Below the pieces are notes generated by a model. That model made no database searches and was not told where the DNA came from. It was given only the letters and a program-made list of their open reading frames with translations. Shown here piece by piece: positions 57,477 through 64,000 of a stretch of DNA of 64,000 bases (position 1 is its first letter; each line of letters begins with the position of its first letter). Source of the stretch: Bimuria novae-zelandiae CBS 107.79 (Eukaryota > Ascomycota > Dothideomycetes > Pleosporales > Didymosphaeriaceae). A program made the position numbers and the translations under genes. Where the stretch lies: contig ML976659.1 in assembly GCA_010015655.1 (NCBI GenBank), forward strand, positions 1-64,000, given 5' to 3'.

Positions 57477-59143
57477 CACCAGGTGGCGAGCTAATTCGTG
57501 ATCGGTTTATGTAAGCACAACCGCCAAATTTTGTTCTCCTATAGTAATTACTATACAAAGTTGAAATTCTGAGGTTCTTAACGCATATTAACTTGATTTT
57601 AAGGCTAAACTTGATTTTAAAGCTTAAATCTGACGCGTAGAGCTTAGATTTGGTGTTAAGATCTTAGGATCTCTATAGTATATAGGATATGTATAGTATA
57701 TTTACCAGTGTTGTGAGCGTATCTTCTCGCCGCCAGTTTCTATAAGCCTTTAGCAGCGATCTGGCATCTCCTTGATAAGCTCCCTAATCTTATTAATAGA
57801 GATCTTATCCTATATTTGCTATAGTATATCCTTAAGGTGTTTTGTAGTCTTATCCTAAGGCGTCTCACCTGCACATGGCTTGTGGAGACGCCTTTTGGCC
57901 TTTTCTTTAAGAATAAGCTAGCATCCTTTTATAGGATTAAGATCTAGTGACCTCCTTAGGTGTATAAGGAGCCGCACTCCTTAAGATATCTTAAATATAT
58001 ACGTAATATTGTGTTTTAATCTTGTACTATACGACAGGTTATTATCTTCTTATAAAATATAATATTTATGAGGATTACGAGTGCGCGCGTTGTTGAGGAT
58101 CTTAATATACATAGGTAGTACATACTCTGTATAGTAGGCTTATGTTATATAGTTCCCTTAAGGATCTACGTTAACTTTGGGAGGCTTATAAGCCTCCTAT
58201 TCTTGTACGCGCTTTTCGTACTGCTAAGAGGACTTATACATTCTTTTGCGAGGTTTTGGCGGAAGCTTAACAACTATAGGCATCTCTTTATTGTTGTTAT
58301 AAAAGTAGAGCTCTGATTTAAAGTCCTAGTTGACGCAGGTGTATATGTGTAAAACCTGACCCCTAGGAGCGCTCTGAGGTTGCATATTAGTGACTTTTCT
58401 GTATTATTTTTGCTGCCCGCGTCGACGCAGCTAACGAGGCTTTTAGAGGCGCTTATATAGGTTAAAATGAGCCTTATTAGTGAAGAAAACTTAATCCTAG
58501 TAACCTGCAATAGGCAGATCCTTATTCTGCTAGCCATACTATACGCGCGCAGCTTTGTTGGCGTTTGTTAAAGGATTACTATAGGGCGCCATGTACATGT
58601 AAGCGTCGAGTTATTAACTAAAGTTGTATTATAACTAATACTTAGAGAGCTTAACACTATACTTTTTAGCTTAATAGGTAAGTAGGCGTTGACTATAGGG
58701 ATTCTCCTTAGGCTCTGCTATATGTTTAAGAACTTATATAGGCGTTTAAAAAGCTCTCCTAAGCTTGTTGCTATTAAGCTTAGCTAAAGGCTTATGTGTA
58801 CGCCTTTGCGCAATCTCTATACCTAGCTTATGTTATTAACGCCTCTAATATCTGCCTGTAGCCTTAGAGATTTGAAATAGCTTGTTAACATTGTTAATAG
58901 TCTCGCCATTTGCCCAGTAGCTACAACAGTGTAGGTAGGCTGATTTCGTAGGCGTAGTATATTAGATATTAGGTTTAGAGCGTTTAGGCGTTCGCGGCGC
59001 GTCGATTGAGCTGCTTATTGTAGGAATCGGACAAGATTTGGGTGATTGGTGTAAGGGTGAAGTTTTGTTGTAGATAGAGGGGCTGTTGTTGATGGCTAGT
59101 GCTGCTTACGTACACCGATCACGAATTAGCTCGCCACCTGGTG
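57477..59143 (-). mobile_element. Tc1/mariner-type DNA transposon relic
   Basis: Inverted ends at 57477-57518 and 59103-59143 (CACCAGGTGGCGAGCTAATT...) match over 41 bp with two mismatches, 1667 bp apart, a normal Tc1/mariner length. On the minus strand about 57700-57990 still reads ELIKEMPDRC-stop-RLIETGGEKIRSQHW, like the family's C-terminal LIxSMPxR...GG motif, and YTPKEVTRS-stop, a ruined PPYSPDLNP signature. Stops are frequent, as from RIP. The innermost TA in the shared ends could be the true insertion site, in which case the outer 15 bp on each side are host palindrome. Confidence 0.75.
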
Positions 59144-59749
59144 ACGACGCGGATGCCTCACCACCTCCCGCTGCCCCCTCCGCCGCCGACCCGCCTCGGC
59201 GGCGCAAGTCAAGTTACCTCTGCTCAACAGTAACTGCTGCAGTCGTCGCGCCAGAGTAGCCGACTACAGCTTCGCGTCTGTGGTAGGAAAGCGACGACAG
59301 TACCTCTCCGGACAGCTCCCGTCGTGCTCAGATGGACTGTTTTGAAGCCAGGTCGGTGACCAGGCTAGCCACGCAGGCCGAAACGCAAAAGCCTATCTTA
59401 CTTTATGGATAAATCCGGAGGATGTGTTAACAAGGACTTTATAAAATAAAACTCTTATATATCGTAATACAGCGCAACGAGCTATGTTTTAGAGCCCCCG
59501 AAGTAACACTAAACATAGTTTCTCGCAGCAGAACAGGGGTGTTGTCAGATTGGAGGGTAGTTTTTATAAGATGAAAAATGATTATTAATTAATCTCTGGG
59601 TTCTCCTGCTGTGGGAGGTGGCATCTGTATAATCATAAAAACATCCCTTGCTTTATTATGAAATGTATCTCTATAAGGGAGGAATATATCTTATGTAAGG
59701 GAATAGGTGCGCTAGCCACTTTATAGAATGTAAGAGACTATATAATTAG
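59144..59749. other. Mixed-composition DNA, no gene
   Basis: 59144-59400 is GC-rich with CCGCCGCCGACC-like low complexity. From 59400 on composition declines again. No ORF or motif is supported. Confidence 0.35.
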
Positions 59750-60076
59750 ATATATCCTTTTAGCTTAGACTTATCCTTAAGCTAGAGGCCTATTCTTTAT
59801 AGTTTAGTTTTAAAACCCTCTATTCTTTACTCTAGCTTAAGTAGGTTAACTTCTTTATTAGTAATTTTATCCTTAATCTCCGCAAGTCTTACTTTATCTA
59901 AAAAATTACTTTATTTATTAGCTAGTAGGGTCTTTATAAGTCTATTTATAATTAGATTTTTTAAGCATTAATAGTTTACCTTAATTATCCTTAGTGCGAC
60001 TTCTTGTCTTAGCTAGTAATTATAGATATTTATATAACGGAGCTTCGTCTGTAGCTTAGTAATCTATTTAGTAATA

Positions 60077-61908
60077 ACGTGTTTTATCACTCAGCGGCGC
60101 ACATCAGTCAGTGGCGCACCCCACCAGAATCGACGCGACTTTTTAACGGATCGCGCTATAACAACAGAATCAATTATACTGCAAATATATATATAGGATC
60201 CTTAAATAGTCCTGCATTAAGTCATTTTGTGGCCTTGGATGTGGCACTTTGAACACGTTGGTGGTGCGCGCTGGCGCGCAGGCTGGGCATCCTGGCGAGC
60301 TACCTCCTGCTCCGCATTTTCCGCCTCTATAGCAAGTAGCTAGCCCTGCTTAGCCTGTAGAGCTCCCCCGCGGGCAATATACTGGCGACGCTGCTGCTGC
60401 TTACGCTCGCGGCGCTTAAGAGCCTGCCGAAGCTTTGTAACCTCAGCTGTAAGTATTGTAGTTTGCTGCATAGAATGTTGACATGCTTTAGCAAGCTGGC
60501 GGATAGCTTAAGTAGTAGGGCTCTGTAATTAATAATAAACTTAGTCCTGTATATATCGAGCTTACTACTAAAGCTAATTAACTATAGACGGCGTCTTTAG
60601 CGTCTATACGGCCTTAGCGTTAGCTGCCGTCGCTGGCGGGGACGGCGTCCTGACCACCGTGAGCGACGACAGGACGCGATCTGGACAGAACGGGACGAGC
60701 CCTGTCGCCCAGAAGCCAGCCTGGATATTCTTCTCTGTAAGGACTATCTCTCGGATGCCTGGGTATATCTGTAGGAAGTCCTCCTTGTCAACGTGGAAGA
60801 CGCCTTGTCGCGCGAGCTCCTGGACCTGGCGCCCGTACGCAGTCTTTAGAGGCGAGAAACAGCCAACGTCAAGTGGCTGGAGCAGGTGCGAGGTATGAGG
60901 CGGCATACAGAGCGTAATAATACTATTCTCTGCGCAGTACTTGTCGAACTCTGGCGTTGCGTGGCTGCTATGGCCGTTGAGGATAAGGAGTTGATGGGTG
61001 CCGGCTGTACGCGACCTTGTACAGCTATTAAAGTGCTAAAGCTAGGTAAAGCTAAGCTTATTAGTTATCTAGCCGTTATTGCTAATAGCGATTATCTAGT
61101 TAGCAGGTAAAGCTTAATACTAGCTAGCTTAGTAGAGCTTAGCTATAAGGATAATAAAGGGCGGGATCGCCTACCTAGCTACGTTAACCCCCTTAATTAT
61201 TGTAACCTACTTACGATTACTAGGCTAGATAGTAGTTGCTTAGCTAACTCTATTAGAGCTTATAATAACCTTTAACGTCGCTGCGACGCCTATTACAAAG
61301 CTAGTCTTATTAAAGTTATAGATATCTATATTAGCTATACTATACGACTACCGCGTCTCCTTTATAAGCTTAAACTACGTATAAATTATAACTAGATTCT
61401 TACATCGCGCGCGCTGCAAGTTAAACTTTTTATTTTACTTTATTTAAAGCTCTAGTTAGGCGTTAATAAAGCGCGTTACCTAGCACTTGCTAACTAGCTA
61501 AGAAAAAGGATCTTAGTTACAAGTAGTAAGTAAAGTATTAGCTATTTATTATATATTAATAATCTAGGGTAGAAATCCGCGTTAGTTAAGGTTAAAAATC
61601 TACTTAATAAGTGCTTGCTCCTTAGATAGCTATAGCTTATATTTCTAGGCGTTAGCTATAGCTTATAGGAGAGCGCTGTTAACGCGTTAATAAAGAGTTA
61701 TTTTTAGGACGCTGTATATAGTAGTAGCCCTTTAGCGGCTTAAAATTTACTTTGTTTAAAAGGCCTGCTTTAAGAGAGCAAGTCTGCCCTCTTTCTAGGC
61801 CTGCTGGGCGCGCTGCGTTGTAGGCATGGCGGGCGCGGTAGAAGGCGCGTTGCGATTCTGGTGGGGTGCGCCACTGACTGATGTGCGCCGCTGAGTGATA
61901 AAACACGT
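60077..61908 (-). mobile_element. Fot1/pogo DNA transposon with perfect 56-bp inverted repeats
   Basis: Ends 60077-60132 and 61853-61908 are perfect inverted repeats beginning ACGTGTTTTATCACTCAGCG, flanked by TA at 60075-60076 and 61909-61910, the target duplication of this superfamily. Total length 1832 bp. A minus-strand transposase lies inside. The right-hand 61020-61740, which should code for the N-terminal half, is heavily RIP-mutated, whereas 60133-61015 and both ends are nearly clean. The element sits inside the second copia relic, so it arrived later. Confidence 0.93.
60240..61016 (-). pseudogene. Fot1/pogo transposase, C-terminal part
   Basis: On the minus strand this reads THQLLILNGHSSHATPEFDKYC (the DDE motif LDGHxSH with Asp changed to Asn), then SIITLCMPPHTSHLLQPLDVGCFSPLKTAYG, the hallmark of Fot1/pogo DDE transposases, and NIQAGFWATGLVPFCPDRVL. 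Further on, about 60260-60240, CSKCHIQGHKMT-stop-CR is a CCHC knuckle interrupted by TAA. The upstream half is destroyed, so no active enzyme is made from this copy. Confidence 0.85.
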
Positions 61909-62434
61909 TAAGTTAGATTATTTACTAATTATTATAATTAACTATAATAAAGAAATTACTAAGGTTAATTTTTAGCTTCTTTAGTAATTAAGATATAAAT
62001 AAAGCCTCCTTAGTAACCTACGAGAGAGCTAGTAATTTAGCCTTTATAGTTAATATAGTAACTATATTTTGCTTATTTACTTTTTAGGCAATTATACTAC
62101 TAAATAGCTTAATAATATATCTTTACAAGCTCTTATAGTTAAGCATATTATTAGTAAAGGATACATTACTTGCTACTTTTAAAGTATTTATACCTCTACG
62201 CTAAAGACCCAGTAATCTAGTATTAGTAAGGTAGAGGAGAACTTAGTTAGTAGCTACTTAGTAATATTTACTTAGGTTTAATAAGAATTATAATAATTAA
62301 AAACTTATAAAGGCGATATCTAGTCGCGTAGTTATTATAGTATAGAGGATTAATCTTATTTTTTACTAATATTAATTAACCTTAGTCTTACTAGCGAGCC
62401 CTAAGCGTAGGAGTAGTTTAATTACTACTATTAA

Positions 62435-64000
62435 TGTCGGATTAACAACTTCAACGGCCTTAGGCATGTTACAAGGAAGGTGCGTGTGCGGAGGAGCGAG
62501 CATTCTGTTAATAGTTATTAAGGCCTCTATCGTGTTGCAAAACACTATGTGTATGGAGCGAACCCCATATGGGACTAGCTTCCATACCCCGCGATATACT
62601 TCACTCCTTAGTAGATAGAACGAGAAAACAAGCATTAATTAACCTAATATAACTTATTATTAAGTATTTCCTTTTAGCACTAGTGTAACAAGTCCTCCTA
62701 ACACTAATTAGTAATCGCGAGAAGCTATCACAGACAGTAAGGAAGAAAAGACAGGCTATTAATAACTTAACGTAAGAAATCTCGGGTTAATACAGACTAT
62801 GCTAAGAATAGAGCAAGATAGAGATAACATAAAGCACTCTTAACTAACCTTTAAAGCTACTAGTTTAGGCTAATCCGCGGACACAGAGCGCGTTAGCAAC
62901 GTATTATAATTTACTATATAAACGTCTCTAGACAACCTAGTTACGTACACTAACACACGTCGGAAATAACTAACTAACAAGATAACTACATTAACAATAA
63001 GTTAACACCACTAGTATAATAGCAGATAACTAGAGTAATAATAGCGTAGCAGATAATACTAATGCTTAAGCTTAAGCTTAACTACGCGATAATTAGTTAG
63101 AGCATAGCTTAAGTAAACGCTAAGAAGCTACTTCGCGCTAGGCTAAATACACTATAAAGTACCTTATAGGAGACTGCCTATATCTAGTAGCGCTGGAATC
63201 TGTTAACACATCTCTTTAGGACGTACCTGTACTAATAGACGTAGACGAGATGCACGCAATAACCTAGGTTACTAAAATTATCCGCGATTATAACGCATTA
63301 ATAGCCTAGGACAACGATCTATATGTAGACTACTATTACAGTTTTAAAGGATGGACAAAGGAGCTATTCTATAAGGTTAACCGTGATATACTAAAATCTC
63401 TAAAGATAGTCCTACGGCATAGAGGAGTCTACATAGGCAATAATCGCGCGAGGCTTGCTAATTCCCTCTATAATCTATCTACTCTAGAGAATACTCCCGA
63501 ATGGGACCTTGTAGAATTTAAAGCTATAATATTTAACTAACGATTAAGGGCATACAAGCGCCAGCAGAACGCAAAACAGACACCTCTAATAGCTAAGTAG
63601 TAATAACTATAGTAGGATAGTCTACTAGCTAGTACACATACACTACAGTCACAGTAGCTAGAGCACTTATAGTAAGACGGGTAGTAGCAAGAGTAATTAC
63701 AGCGAAGCGAATAGCACGGAGTAGGACACGATGCTCGAAACTAATCTAAAACATAAGAGCTATAACTAATACACTAGATAGATAAAATCTAACTACTAAG
63801 ATAGAGTAATAATAGTTAATAACCGCACTTTATAAGTAGTGCGCTTAAAGAACCTTAGTCTTGGCAATAATAAGAATAAGATACGTAATTATAGTAATAG
63901 CAACTACAAATATAGGCACGGCCGCCAGCGATTATATATCGCGAAATCACGCCGTTTCCACAACAACCTGTAAACAGTGTACCGGGCAGACCACCAGAGC
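62435..64000 (+). mobile_element. Probable 5' end of another LTR retrotransposon
   Basis: 62435-62883 begins TGTCGGATTA and ends TAATCCGCGGACA, near-inverse ends of a possible 449-bp LTR that cuts the copia relic. No matching 5-bp repeat flanks it, which suits a 5' LTR of a longer element. Beyond it, about 63200-63600 reads in plus-strand frames like a ruined gag (GVYIGNNRARLANSLYNLSTLENTPEWDLVEFKA). The element runs off the window. The second LTR is not visible, so this is tentative. Confidence 0.4.

Larger units (their letters stand above)
59750..62434 (-). mobile_element. Second copia relic, interrupted by a DNA transposon
   Basis: About 59750-60074 and 61911-62434 align by eye with about 26560-27320 of the complete copia element, in the same order and strand (for example GAGCTTCGTCTGTAGCTTAG against AAGCTTCGTATGCAGCTTCG, and the RNase H region). 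The match breaks at 60077 where the Fot1/pogo element begins, and resumes at 61911. It stops again at 62435. The relic is much more mutated than the complete element. Confidence 0.7.

Noticed and set aside
58274..58537. 87-codon ORF as a gene
   Set aside because: It sits inside the Tc1/mariner relic and shows no intact domain.

Overview
The window reads as nuclear DNA of a filamentous ascomycete (Pezizomycotina; Dothideomycetes is a guess). The reasons are many 44-190 nt introns with GTRNGT donors and CTAAC-like branch sites, Zn2Cys6 regulators, a HET-NACHT-WD40 gene, and transposons full of stop codons and TpA-rich transitions, the signature of repeat-induced point mutation (RIP). Gene models were assembled by hand. 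Summed exon lengths are divisible by three for every model except one BTB gene, where only an internal ATG works.

Layout. 1-5650 is a ruined Ty3/gypsy element. 6667-25770 is a normal-GC gene block: two small hypothetical proteins, a secreted Cys-rich protein, two tandem BTB genes, a regulator with two zinc clusters, then an APH-type kinase, an ACAD11-like acyl-CoA dehydrogenase, an alpha/beta hydrolase, a zinc alcohol dehydrogenase and an EthD protein. 25771-32357 is an AT-rich wedge holding a complete Ty1/copia element (26279-31487) with 176-bp LTRs and the 5-bp target duplication CTAAT. 32358-52398 is a second gene block: Zn2Cys6 regulator, Baeyer-Villiger monooxygenase, acyl-CoA ligase ending AKL, SDR ending SKL, SDR ending SKI, aldehyde dehydrogenase, RNA polymerase III subunit RPC34, a methyltransferase with a 43-G run, two gene relics and a tRNA-Thr. 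From 52.4 kb on, RIP DNA returns: a solo LTR with target duplication, an intact 1000-codon HET-NACHT-WD40 gene, a Tc1/mariner relic, a copia relic broken by a Fot1/pogo element with perfect 56-bp inverted repeats, and the start of another LTR element.

How the genes may work together (inference). The enzymes on both sides of the copia wedge fit one catabolic route. A ketone is oxidised to an ester or lactone (BVMO), which is hydrolysed (alpha/beta hydrolase). The resulting alcohols and aldehydes are oxidised (ADH, SDRs, ALDH), the acid is activated with CoA in the peroxisome (AKL ligase), and hydroxyacyl-CoAs are handled by the kinase plus ACAD pair, the two halves of animal ACAD10/ACAD11. Two regulators border the enzymes. 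The most interesting reading of the window is a peroxisome-linked lactone/hydroxy-acid cluster split by transposons.
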